A stretch of 64,000 nucleotides of DNA from Salinirubellus salinus (lineage in GTDB: Archaea; Halobacteriota; Halobacteria; Halobacteriales; Haloarculaceae). The stretch lies in assembly GCF_025231485.1 (NCBI RefSeq), contig NZ_CP104003.1:2604001-2668000 (forward strand), read 5' to 3'. Under the pieces are notes generated by a model. That model was not told where the DNA came from and searched no databases. It saw only the letters and a list, made by a program, of their open reading frames with translations. Position numbers and translations under genes: made by a program. Shown here one piece after another: positions 15,341 to 23,529 of this stretch (positions within the stretch are counted from its first letter, which is position 1; each line of letters begins with the position of its first letter).

Positions 15341-16087
15341 CTAATCTGTGCTGGCGGGCTCCCCGCCCTGCCCGCTCTCGCCGCCGACCGAGAGGTACTC
15401 CTCGAGGAGCTCCTCGTTGTCCTCTAACTCCTCGATGGTACCCTCCCACGCGTTGGCGCCCTTCTCGATGATGTAGGCGCGCTCGGAGAGGTTGAGCGCG
15501 AAATCCACGTTCTGCTCGGTGATGAGCACGGTCACGTCCTCGCTGACGACCTCCTCGAACACGTCACGGAGGTCGTCGACGATGACGGGCGCGAGCCCCT
15601 CGGTCGGCTCGTCGAGCAACAGGAGGTCGGGATTCTGGACGAGCGCCCGCGAGACGGAGAGCATCTGCTGCTCGCCACCGGAGAGGTTCCGGCCCTTGTT
15701 CTCCTGCAGCTCCTCGAGTTTCGGGAACACCTCGAACATGTCCTCGATCGGCCGCGGGTCGACGGCCGAGTCGTGAGCCACCTGCAGGTTCTCCATCACG
15801 GTCAGCGTGGGGAAGATACGGCGGTCCTCCGGGACGAGTTTGATTCCCTTCTTGGAGATGTCGTCGACGGAACTCGAGGAGATGTCCTCCCCGCGGAACT
15901 CGATGGTACCCTCGCGCCGCGGGACGGTACCGGTGATGGTACGCAGGGTGGTTGTCTTGCCCGCCCCGTTCCGGCCGAGCAGGGCGACGACTTCGTTCTG
16001 TTCGATCTCGATATCCAGGTCGAAGACGACGTGGCTGTTCCCGTAGTAGGAGTTCACGTCCTCTAGCGTGAGTATGGGTTCGCTCAT
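15341..16087 (-). CDS. livF: Branched-chain amino-acid-type ABC importer ATPase LivF
   Basis: 248 residues, ATG 16087. Cytosolic ATPase of a Liv-type importer. Walker A GRNGAGKTT (about residues 38-46), signature NLSGGEQQML, Walker B LLLLDEPTEGLAP, H-loop area VLITEQNVDFAL. LivF proteins typically lack the long insert of LivG and have the EGLAP after Walker B, as here. Its start overlaps the stop of livG by 4 nt (ATGA). Last gene of the livHGF operon. Confidence 0.93.
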   Translation of the reverse strand: MSEPILTLEDVNSYYGNSHVVFDLDIEIEQNEVVALLGRNGAGKTTTLRTITGTVPRREGTIEFRGEDISSSSVDDISKKGIKLVPEDRRIFPTLTVMENLQVAHDSAVDPRPIEDMFEVFPKLEELQENKGRNLSGGEQQMLSVSRALVQNPDLLLLDEPTEGLAPVIVDDLRDVFEEVVSEDVTVLITEQNVDFALNLSERAYIIEKGANAWEGTIEELEDNEELLEEYLSVGGESGQGGEPASTD

Positions 16088-16878
16088 TGTGCTTCACTCC
16101 CGAGGTACGCCTCGCGAACGCGTTCGTTGGCCATCACTTCTTCCGGGGTCCCCTCGGCGATGAGGGACCCGCCGTCGAGGACGAGGATGCGGTCGGAGAT
16201 GCCGAGGACGACCTCCATGTCGTGCTCGGTGAGCACGAACGTCGTGTCGGTCTCCTTGTCGAGCTCGCGCACCAGGTCGACCATCTTCCGGGTCTCCGTG
16301 GCGTTCATCCCGGCGGTCGGCTCGTCCAGCAGGACGACCGAGGGGTCGGTCGCCAGCGCCAGCGCGATCTCGACCTTCCGCTTGTCGCCGTGCGAGAGAT
16401 TATCGCACTTCTTGTCGGCGAACTCCTCGAGTCGCGTGAGTTCGATGATTCGGTCGACCCCTTCGTTCAGCTCGGGGTCCGCCGTCGCGATGGCACGGAG
16501 GTCGTTCGTCCGGCCGTCCCGCGAGATGCGGGCGATGCGGATGTTGTCCCGCACCGTCAGCCCGTCGAACACGTTGTTGATCTGGTAGGCACGGGCGAGA
16601 CCGAGTCGGTTGATGATGTACGGTTCCTTCCCCGTTATCTCGACGAGACCGTCCTCGTCTGTCTCGATGTCGGCCCCCTCGCGCGGGCGGAGTCGGATGC
16701 TCCCGGAGGTGGGCTTCAGCTGACCAGCCAACATCGTGTAGAACGTGGTCTTGCCGGCTCCGTTCGGGCCGATGATGCTCGTGATCTCGTCGTCGTCGAT
16801 GGAGACGGTGACGTCGTCGTTGGCGACGAGGAGCCCGAACTCCCGGCGGAGCTCCTTCGTCTCGAGCACGGTCGTCAT
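16084..16878 (-). CDS. livG: Branched-chain amino-acid-type ABC importer ATPase LivG
   Basis: 264 residues, ATG 16876-16878. Walker A GPNGAGKTT, signature LSHGDKRKVEIAL (LSHGD in place of LSGGQ, usual for LivG), Walker B VVLLDEPTAGMN, switch VLTEHDMEVV. The C-terminal EVMANERVREAYLGSE is the LivG-type tail. Overlaps livH by 4 nt and livF by 4 nt, so the three are one translational unit. Confidence 0.93.
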   Translation of the reverse strand: MTTVLETKELRREFGLLVANDDVTVSIDDDEITSIIGPNGAGKTTFYTMLAGQLKPTSGSIRLRPREGADIETDEDGLVEITGKEPYIINRLGLARAYQINNVFDGLTVRDNIRIARISRDGRTNDLRAIATADPELNEGVDRIIELTRLEEFADKKCDNLSHGDKRKVEIALALATDPSVVLLDEPTAGMNATETRKMVDLVRELDKETDTTFVLTEHDMEVVLGISDRILVLDGGSLIAEGTPEEVMANERVREAYLGSEAQ

Positions 16879-17753
16879 GCGTTCGCCCCCCCGAAGAGCC
16901 CCTCCGGACGAAACAGCAACACGAGAATCATCGCGACGAACGGGAACAGCTCCCCGGCCCCGGCGATGACTAGGCTCCCCAGCGCGACGAGCAGGCCGAT
17001 GAGGTACGCGCCCACGAACGCACCGGTGAACGAGCCCAGCCCACCGATGACGACGACGACGAAGGCGTTGATGATGACCTGGTTACCCAGCTCCGGGGAG
17101 ACCGACTGGAGCGGGGCAGCTAGTGCACCACCGATACCCGCGAGCACACAGCCGACGAAGAAGACGCCGGTGTAGAGCCGCGGGACGTTGATGCCGAGCA
17201 GCTGTGCCATGTCACGGTCCGAGGACGTGGCACGGACGACGCGACCGATGTTGGTCGTCCGGAGGACGACGAACAGTCCGGCGAGCACGAGGACGGACAT
17301 CAGGATGACGAACGCTCGGTAGCCCGGGATGGACAGGCCGGCGGGCAGGTCGAGCGAGAACTGGAGTATCGCCGGCCCGTCGACCGACCTCGATCCCGAA
17401 CCGAAGATGGTTCTGATCACGTCGGTCAGGATGAGCACGAACGCGAACGTCAACAGGAGTTGGTCCAGTTCCGGTCGGTCGTATATCCGGCGGATGAACC
17501 CCGCCTCCAGCGCGATGCCGACCACCCCCACGGCCAGTCCCGCGAGGATGACGCCGAGCCAGAAGCTCCCGACGGCACTCTCTATCGTCACGATGCCGAC
17601 GTAGGCCCCGATCATGAACAGGGCCCCGTGGGCGAAGTTCAAAATCTCCAGTACCCCGAAGATCAGGCTCAGGCCAACCGCCACGAGGAAGAGGCGGCTC
17701 CCGATACTGAGGCCAGTCACTATCTGGTCCCCTACCAGGCCAATGTCTACCAT
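16875..17753 (-). CDS. livH: Liv-type ABC importer permease LivH
   Basis: 292 residues from ATG 17751-17753. About eight membrane helices; the motif GLSLIFGVLEILNFAHGALFMIGAY (split: GLSLIFGVLEILNFAHG, ALFMIGAY) is typical of LivH, as is GRVVRATSSDRDMAQLLGIN, the EAA-type loop that contacts the ATPases. The frame could start 63 nt earlier, but the TATA-like GACTTAATCGG at 17775-17785 lies 27 nt before the ATG chosen, giving a leaderless transcript for livHGF. Confidence 0.92.
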   Translation of the reverse strand: MVDIGLVGDQIVTGLSIGSRLFLVAVGLSLIFGVLEILNFAHGALFMIGAYVGIVTIESAVGSFWLGVILAGLAVGVVGIALEAGFIRRIYDRPELDQLLLTFAFVLILTDVIRTIFGSGSRSVDGPAILQFSLDLPAGLSIPGYRAFVILMSVLVLAGLFVVLRTTNIGRVVRATSSDRDMAQLLGINVPRLYTGVFFVGCVLAGIGGALAAPLQSVSPELGNQVIINAFVVVVIGGLGSFTGAFVGAYLIGLLVALGSLVIAGAGELFPFVAMILVLLFRPEGLFGGANA

Positions 17754-17774
17754 ACCGTGCAGGTCATACACGGT

Positions 17775-17785
17775 CCGATTAAGTC
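17775..17785 (-). promoter_or_regulatory. Promoter of livHGF
   Basis: Minus-strand GACTTAATCGG, centred 27 nt before the livH ATG. Confidence 0.6.
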
Positions 17786-17858
17786 TTCCGGAGGGGGCGC
17801 CGTAGTTGCAGGTCACCTCGATTCGAATTAAAGTTGAGGCCGGTTATACTTGGGGAAG

Positions 17859-17866
17859 ATATAAGC
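17859..17866 (+). promoter_or_regulatory. Promoter of livKM
   Basis: GATATAAG centred about 33 nt before ATG 17896; another AT-rich box GTTATACTT lies at 17843-17851. Together with the livH box this makes a 140-bp divergent promoter region between the two halves of one transporter. Confidence 0.6.
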
Positions 17867-17895
17867 CAAAGACCCCCATTGGGACCCAACGAGCC

Positions 17896-19242
17896 ATGTC
17901 GAACAATGACAATAGTCGGGGAAGCAGCGGAACGAACCGACGACGCTTCCTCGCTGGTGCGGGGGCGGCGTCGGTCGCTGGACTCGCGGGGTGTCTGGAC
18001 AGTATCACTGGGGGCAGCGGTGGAGAAGGTCCCATCAGGCTGGGCGGCGTCTATCTCCTCTCCGGCGTCGCGGAGGCGCTCGGGGCGGCCTCGGCGGCGG
18101 CCGCGGAGGTCGCCGTGGACGTCATCAACGAGAACGGTGGAATCCTCGACCGCGAGGTCGAGATCCAGTTCCGTGACCACGGACAGAACCCCCAGCAGCA
18201 GATTCGCAGTCTGGTCCAGGAAGAGAACGTCGACGCGATGCTCGGGCTGACCTCCTCGGGTGTGACGCTGGCCTCGGGGCCGACCATCGAGCAACTGGGC
18301 GTGCCGTTCACACTGACCGACATCGGGACGCCGTTCCCGACGGAACACGACGTCGACACGTACGGCGACTACTACGAGGACGAGAACGGTACCGCCGCCG
18401 GGATCCCCAACCTGTTCCGGACGAACGCCAACACCTCTACCACCACCTACGGGATAGCCAAGTGGGCAGCGGACAACCTCGACGCGACCCGTGTGGCCAA
18501 CATCGGGCCCGACTACGCCTACGGGACCCAGACGTGGGACTACTTCAAGGCGTACTCCGACGGGCTCGGCGCGGACTACGAGTACGTCGAGAGCGTGTTC
18601 CCGAGTCTCGGGGCCTCGGACATGACTCCGCAGATCAACCAGGTGCTCAACGCGGACCCGGACATCGTGTTCACCTCCTTCTGGGCGGGGGACGTCACCA
18701 CCTTCGTCGGGCAGGCCGTGGAACAGGGGCTGTTCGAGCAGGTCGACGACGTGTTCGACACCATCGGGGCCGACCCGACCGTGTTCAGCGCACTCGGTGA
18801 CACGATGCCCGAGGGGTTCCACTACTCGGGCTGGTACTGGCACTCGGCCTACGACAACGAGAACAACCAGCGGTTCCTCGATGCGTACGCGGACGCCTAC
18901 GAGGACGACAGCGAGACCATCAGCATCCCCTCGTTCACCGGCGGGAGCACGTGGGCGGCCGTCTTCATCTACAAGCAGGCGATGGAGGCCGCCGGCAGCA
19001 CGAACCCGGACGACGTCATCTCCGAGATGGAGGGACTCACGTTCGCGGAGGACCCGCGAGGGTCCATCACGTTGGACGCGGACAGCCACCAGGCGACCGC
19101 CCCGATGGTCATCGGCGAGACCAGCCGGGACGACGACGTCCCCTACGACGGCGTCGGTCTGACGAACACCGAGACGTACACCCTAGACCGGAGCACCGCG
19201 ACCGACCTGCTCGAGGGGAGCGATCTCCCGCCGGGCGTCTAA
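17896..19242 (+). CDS. livK: Liv-type substrate-binding lipoprotein (Tat-exported)
   Basis: 448 residues, ATG 17896. Tat signal with twin Arg in NRRRFLAGAGAASVAGLAGC; the Cys of LAGC (residue 35) is the lipobox, so the protein is exported folded and lipid-anchored outside. The mature part is a periplasmic-binding-protein type 1 fold (IRLGGVYLLSGVAEALG, AAEVAVDVINENGGILDREVE, NVDAMLGLTSSGV, NIGPDYAYGTQTWDYF, VFTSFWAGD). Substrate could be branched-chain amino acids, amides or urea; sequence alone does not tell. Co-operonic with livM, 3 nt apart. Confidence 0.92.
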   Translation: MSNNDNSRGSSGTNRRRFLAGAGAASVAGLAGCLDSITGGSGGEGPIRLGGVYLLSGVAEALGAASAAAAEVAVDVINENGGILDREVEIQFRDHGQNPQQQIRSLVQEENVDAMLGLTSSGVTLASGPTIEQLGVPFTLTDIGTPFPTEHDVDTYGDYYEDENGTAAGIPNLFRTNANTSTTTYGIAKWAADNLDATRVANIGPDYAYGTQTWDYFKAYSDGLGADYEYVESVFPSLGASDMTPQINQVLNADPDIVFTSFWAGDVTTFVGQAVEQGLFEQVDDVFDTIGADPTVFSALGDTMPEGFHYSGWYWHSAYDNENNQRFLDAYADAYEDDSETISIPSFTGGSTWAAVFIYKQAMEAAGSTNPDDVISEMEGLTFAEDPRGSITLDADSHQATAPMVIGETSRDDDVPYDGVGLTNTETYTLDRSTATDLLEGSDLPPGV

Positions 19243-19245
19243 GCG

Positions 19246-20388
19246 ATGAGTGTCGGAGCCAGAGAACGCCTGCTCGAGGGCGGACGCACGAACGTGGTGT
19301 TGGCAGTCTTGGCTGTGCTGGCGATCGTCGCCCCGTTCGTCATCGGGTCGTTCCAGACGGCGCTGTTGGCTGAGATACTGATGCTGGCCGTGTTCGCCAC
19401 GGCGTTCAACCTCCTGTACGGATATACGGGGCTGCTCTCGTTCGGCCACGCGATGTTCGTCGCAACGGCGGCCTACGTGGTCGCGAAGGTGTTCAGGATG
19501 GTCGGCCCGGAGCTCGGGCTGGGTGCGTTCGGCGGGCTCGAGGTGCTGGCGACGCTCGTCGTCGCCATCCTGCTCGGGACGCTCTTCACGACGCTGCTGG
19601 CGGTCGGAATCGGCTACCTCAGCGTCCAGCTCACGGAGATCTACTTCGCGATGATCACGCTGTCGTTCAGCATGGCGATCTACGTGATCTTCAACCAGGA
19701 CATCCTCCAGCAGCTCGCGGAGGCGGCCGGGCTGAGCGGTCTGGCGGGGCTGGTCGAGACGAACGGCTCCGACGGGCTCACCATCTCGTTCAACGCACTG
19801 GGTGAGATCGACCTGTTTGGATTCACCTTCCAGCTCGTCGACATCACCAACTTCATCGCGGTCTACTTCGTCAGCCTGATCCTGTTCGTGCTGACGATGT
19901 ACGCGATGTGGCGCGTCGTCAACTCCCCGTTCGGGATGACCTGCAAGGCCATCCGCGAGAACCCGGGGAGGGCCGAGGCGCTCGGTATCGACGTCACCCG
20001 TCACTCCTGGAAGACGTTCATCCTCAGCGGTGGGTTCTCCGGCGTCGCCGGGTCGATGATCGCCGTCATCCAGAGCGGTGCGCTGCCGAACCTGGCCTAC
20101 TGGTCGTTCTCCGCCGAGCCGGTCATCATGACCGTCATCGGCGGGCCGACCTACTTCATCGGCCCCGTGCTGGGCGCGTTCACCTTCAGGTACCTGCGGT
20201 GGACCATCGACGCCCTCGGGTTCGGTGCCAACTGGCAGTTCCTCTTCGGGACGCTCCTGCTCGTCGTCGTCCTGTTCGCACAGGGCGGGGTCGCCGGAGC
20301 CCTCACCCGCGTCCGAGACCGGATTCTCGGCGGGGGGGGAGAGGATTCCGTGCCGGAGGCCGACCCGACCGTCGAGAGTTCGGACTGA
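19246..20388 (+). CDS. livM: Liv-type ABC importer permease LivM
   Basis: 380 residues, ATG 19246. About ten hydrophobic segments; ATAFNLLYGYTGLLSFGHAMFV (here split: AFNLLYGYTGLLSFGHAM) and IRENPGRAEALGIDVTRHSWKTF carry the LivM signatures, the latter being the ATPase-contact loop. The C-terminal cytoplasmic tail is acidic (GGGGEDSVPEADPTVESSD). LivM is on the opposite strand from its partner LivH, unlike the usual contiguous livKHMGF order. Confidence 0.93.
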   Translation: MSVGARERLLEGGRTNVVLAVLAVLAIVAPFVIGSFQTALLAEILMLAVFATAFNLLYGYTGLLSFGHAMFVATAAYVVAKVFRMVGPELGLGAFGGLEVLATLVVAILLGTLFTTLLAVGIGYLSVQLTEIYFAMITLSFSMAIYVIFNQDILQQLAEAAGLSGLAGLVETNGSDGLTISFNALGEIDLFGFTFQLVDITNFIAVYFVSLILFVLTMYAMWRVVNSPFGMTCKAIRENPGRAEALGIDVTRHSWKTFILSGGFSGVAGSMIAVIQSGALPNLAYWSFSAEPVIMTVIGGPTYFIGPVLGAFTFRYLRWTIDALGFGANWQFLFGTLLLVVVLFAQGGVAGALTRVRDRILGGGGEDSVPEADPTVESSD

Positions 20389-20502
20389 GCGGTCACATCG
20401 CACCTCCCTCCGTTCGTCTCCTCCTGCGACCCTCTACTGCTCCCGAGTCGCCTGACTCGCTCCGTACCGTACCGTTAGGTCCATCGCGCCCGAACGGCGA
20501 GT

Positions 20503-21381
20503 ATGCGCTGGCTCGTCGTGACACTGGTCCTCGTCCTCGCCGGATGTGGTGGCTACGGCGCCCCCACGGCTGACCCGAGGACAACGACGGTGACGCCGGC
20601 CCCCGTCCCGGCCGCGACACCAGCACCGAGTGCGACCACGCTGGCACCGGGGCTCGGGACCGGGGGCGTGTTCGACGCCGGTCGGCTCGCTGCGGCCCAC
20701 GCCGACGCGCTCGCCGGCCGCTCGTTCACGCTGAATCGGACCGACAGCCGGTACGTGAACGGGACGCTCTCCCAGCGCGATACGAGTCTCCTCCAGTACG
20801 CCACTGGTCGCGAGCGGTTCCGCTACGACCTGCGACAGACCGACCGGCGCGGCGGGGCGAACGCGACCAGCCGCATCGAACGCTACGCCGACGGCGAGCG
20901 GGTGTTCGTCGCCGTCACGCGGGGGAACGAGACGCGCTACGACCTCCTGCGTTCGAGCGACGGGTCGGCGTCCGCCCCGACGCTGGTGTTCCCCGAGAAC
21001 GCCACCAACGAACGCGGTATCGCGCGTCTGTTCGTCCTCATCGACACGGAGGTGACCGGCGAGCGGACCGTCGACGGCCGGAGCGTCTACCGGCTGGCGA
21101 GCCCCAGCCCGCAGACGGTGCCGCCGCTGCGCAACATCTCGTTCGTCGCGAACGTGACCGAGACGGGCCTGGTCCGAGACTACCGGGTGTCGTACGACGT
21201 GGTCCGGTCGGGGCGGCAGGTCCGGGTCGTCACACACACGAGCTACCGGGGGGTCGGCGAGACGACAGTGCCCGAACCCCCGTGGCTCGGCCGGGCGGAG
21301 GCGGCACTCCGGAACGGGACCGACACGTCGACGCTGACCCGGCGCGACGGCGGCGTGCTCAGCGCAGTTCCCGACGCTTGA
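20503..21381 (+). CDS. Haloarchaeal lipoprotein (DUF7537-like)
   Basis: 292 residues, ATG 20503, TATA-like CCGTTAGG about 27 nt upstream. Very short signal with lipobox LVLAGC (Cys at residue 15), then a Pro/Thr/Ala-rich linker of about 35 residues and a beta-rich domain (SFTLNRTDSRYVNGTLSQRDTSLL split, RFRYDLRQTDRRG, VFVAVTRGNETRYDLLR, RLFVLIDTEVTGERTVDG). The LolA/LppX-like pattern suggests a lipid- or ligand-binding outer-surface protein. I recall such proteins as DUF7537, function unknown. Its last 23 nt overlap the convergent acyl-CoA synthetase gene. Confidence 0.82.
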   Translation: MRWLVVTLVLVLAGCGGYGAPTADPRTTTVTPAPVPAATPAPSATTLAPGLGTGGVFDAGRLAAAHADALAGRSFTLNRTDSRYVNGTLSQRDTSLLQYATGRERFRYDLRQTDRRGGANATSRIERYADGERVFVAVTRGNETRYDLLRSSDGSASAPTLVFPENATNERGIARLFVLIDTEVTGERTVDGRSVYRLASPSPQTVPPLRNISFVANVTETGLVRDYRVSYDVVRSGRQVRVVTHTSYRGVGETTVPEPPWLGRAEAALRNGTDTSTLTRRDGGVLSAVPDA

Positions 21382-22999
21382 TCTTCCCGGTCGTCGTCTG
21401 CGGGAGCGTCTCGCGGAACTCGACGAGACGAGGGTACTCGTGTTTCGCGAGGCGGTCACGGACGAGCTGTTTGAGCTCCTCGCGGAGCGCGTCGTCGCCC
21501 GGGACGCCCGCGACCGGCTGGACGACGGCCTTGATCACCTCGCCGCGGGTCTCGTCGGGGACGCCGACGACCCCGACCTGTTCGACCTTCGGGTGCTCGA
21601 GGATGGCGCTCTCGACCTCGCCGGGGCCGACGCGGTAGCCGGCGGTGACGATGAGGTCGTCGTCGCGCGCCTTGAACCAGAGGTAGCCGTCCTCGTCCTG
21701 CCGGCCGAGGTCGCCGGTGAGGTGCCAGTCGCCTCGTCCATCGGCCGCCTCGAGTCGCGCCGCCGCCGTCTTCTCGGGCTTGTTCAGGTACTCCTGGAAG
21801 ACGACGGGGTCGTCGCCACGGCTGACGGCGATCTCGCCCACCTCGCCCGTCTCGCGGACGGCGCCCGTCTCTGGGTCCACCACCGCCACGTCGTGACCCG
21901 GCACGGGCTTGCCCATCGACCCGGCCTGCGCGGGGAACCACTGTCGGCAGTTCGTCACCAGCAGGTTCGCCTCGGTCTGCCCGTAGAGTTCGTTCACCGC
22001 CACCCCGTCGAGTTCGTCGGCCGCCCAGTCCAGAATCTCGGGGGTGAGCGGTTCGCCACCCGAGCAGACGGCCTTCAGGTCGAGGTCGTACCGCTCGGTG
22101 GGCCGGTCGACGTCCATCAGCATCCGGATGGCCGTCGGCGGGAGGAACGCGTCGGTGACGCCGAACTCCGCCAGCAGGGAGTAGGCCGTCCCCGAGTCGA
22201 ACCCGGCCATCGGGTAGCCGAGGACGGGCCGGCCGTAGTGCCACGCCGGGAACAGGAGGTCGCCGAGCGCACCGATCCACGCCCAGTCGGCGGGCGTCCA
22301 GCAGACCGACGCCGAGAGGTCGCGCTCGAAGTACATCTGGAACGCCGGACAGTGGCCCAGCCAGAGCGCGTGGCCGTGGAGGACGCCTTTCGGGGGTCCG
22401 GTCGATCCGGAGGTGTAGAGGACGGTGGCGGGCGTGTCCGGGCCGGTCTCGGCCCGGTCGTAGCTGCCGTCGTGCTCGCGGAGGGAGGTGAACGGGTGGT
22501 CGCCGGCCCCCTCGTCGGCGTCCACGGCGACGACGTGTTCGAGCGCGGGACACGCCTCGCGGGCCTCGTCGACGGCGCCGAGGACGGCCTCGTCGACGAC
22601 GGCCACCTTCGCGTCGGCGTCGTCCAGCCGGTAGGAGAGGCCGTCCGGACCGAACAACACGGAGAGGGGGATGGAGACGGCACCGAGTTTCCAGCAGGCG
22701 AGGTGGGTCAGCGGGTTCGCGGGTTTCTGCGGGAGGACGACGCCCACGCGGTCGCCCTCCTCGACACCGAGGGCCGCGAGGCCAGCCGCCACACGGTCCG
22801 AGAGCCGGTCGAGGTCGTGGAAGGTGTACGTCTCGCGTCGGCCGTCGGGGTACGCCTGGAACAGCGCGATGCGGGCCTTCGGGTCGTCGTGTTTCCCGAC
22901 GAGGTCGTGGGCCGCGTTGTAGTCGTCGGGGACGTCCCACTCGAAGGACTCGCGGGCGTCCTCGTACGTCTCGCCGTCGAGCGTGACGTGGTAGGTCAT
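21359..22999 (-). CDS. AMP-forming acyl-CoA synthetase
   Basis: 546 residues from ATG 22997-22999. Activates a carboxylic acid to acyl-AMP, then to the CoA thioester. Motifs: P-loop TVLYTSGSTGPPKGVLH (A3), GGEPLTPE, NELYGQTEANL (A5), HLTGDLGRQDEDGYLWFKARDDD (A7/A8, split when longer), and the C-terminal catalytic Lys in QTTTGKIKRREL (A10). The family-specific subgroup looks like acetyl/medium-chain acyl-CoA synthetases of haloarchaea. The reading frame goes 96 nt further upstream without support. Overlaps the upstream-facing lipoprotein gene by 23 nt at the 3' end. Confidence 0.93.
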   Translation of the reverse strand: MTYHVTLDGETYEDARESFEWDVPDDYNAAHDLVGKHDDPKARIALFQAYPDGRRETYTFHDLDRLSDRVAAGLAALGVEEGDRVGVVLPQKPANPLTHLACWKLGAVSIPLSVLFGPDGLSYRLDDADAKVAVVDEAVLGAVDEAREACPALEHVVAVDADEGAGDHPFTSLREHDGSYDRAETGPDTPATVLYTSGSTGPPKGVLHGHALWLGHCPAFQMYFERDLSASVCWTPADWAWIGALGDLLFPAWHYGRPVLGYPMAGFDSGTAYSLLAEFGVTDAFLPPTAIRMLMDVDRPTERYDLDLKAVCSGGEPLTPEILDWAADELDGVAVNELYGQTEANLLVTNCRQWFPAQAGSMGKPVPGHDVAVVDPETGAVRETGEVGEIAVSRGDDPVVFQEYLNKPEKTAAARLEAADGRGDWHLTGDLGRQDEDGYLWFKARDDDLIVTAGYRVGPGEVESAILEHPKVEQVGVVGVPDETRGEVIKAVVQPVAGVPGDDALREELKQLVRDRLAKHEYPRLVEFRETLPQTTTGKIKRRELR

Positions 23000-23082
23000 G
23001 GCACGCCGTTCGACGCCCCCCGACAAGAGCGTAGGGGGCAGGCCCACAAGAGACGTACCGACGGCGACGCCGAGTGACGGGT

Positions 23083-23340
23083 ATGGCCGGCGCACTCCGC
23101 GATGTCCTGCTGGTCCTCCTCACGACGGTGGGAACGTACGTCCTCGTCGGCGTGGCGTTCGTCGGGTCGTTCTACGCGCTCACGCTGCTCCCCGGGTGGC
23201 TGCAGGCGGCGGTCTGCCGAGGGCTGTTCTTCTGCTGGCCGGGGCTGGTGCTCGCGCTCGTCGTCTCGACGGCCGTGACGGTCGGGGTCATCGGGACCCT
23301 CTCGAGCCGGGGGTACCTGCGGGTGCCGGACGCGTGGTAG
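23083..23340 (+). CDS. Small three-segment membrane protein
   Basis: 85 residues from ATG 23083 (a GTG three codons earlier is also possible). Hydrophobic segments at about residues 8-28, 34-52 and 55-75, ending in RGYLRVPDAW. Two Cys (CRGLFFCW) are in the middle segment. I do not recognise the family. Divergent from the acyl-CoA synthetase gene. Confidence 0.6.
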   Translation: MAGALRDVLLVLLTTVGTYVLVGVAFVGSFYALTLLPGWLQAAVCRGLFFCWPGLVLALVVSTAVTVGVIGTLSSRGYLRVPDAW

Positions 23341-23467
23341 TGCGGTGGCGGAGGTGGAGCGGTGCGGGGCGGTGCGGTCGCGGAGGCTGAGCGGGGCGGG
23401 GCAGTGGGGCTAGCACACCCACCCGCGGCAGAGGGGCCGAAGGCCCCGATGCCGCGCCCTTTTGAAT

Positions 23468-23529
23468 CCAAAGTTTTGCCGCGAGTCGGGCGCGACTCCG
23501 TCGCGCCCCACGAGCGTGCAAAAGTTTGG
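23468..23529. repeat. 62-bp inverted-repeat element (type A, copy 2) with inner 9-bp hairpin
   Basis: Outer arms CCAAAGTTTTGC (23468-23479) and GCAAAAGTTTGG (23518-23529) match in 11 of 12 pairs; inside is a perfect hairpin GGGCGCGAC / GTCGCGCCC with TCC loop (23488-23508). The right arm touches the PolD stop codon at 23530. A second short hairpin GGGGCC-GAA-GGCCCC followed by TTTT lies at 23433-23463. It may end transcription of both convergent genes. Confidence 0.6.

Noticed and set aside
23433-23463. Classical intrinsic terminator (GGGGCC/GGCCCC hairpin then TTTT)
   Set aside because: The hairpin is 90 nt from the nearest stop and the T run is 12 nt away from it; too weak to list on its own.
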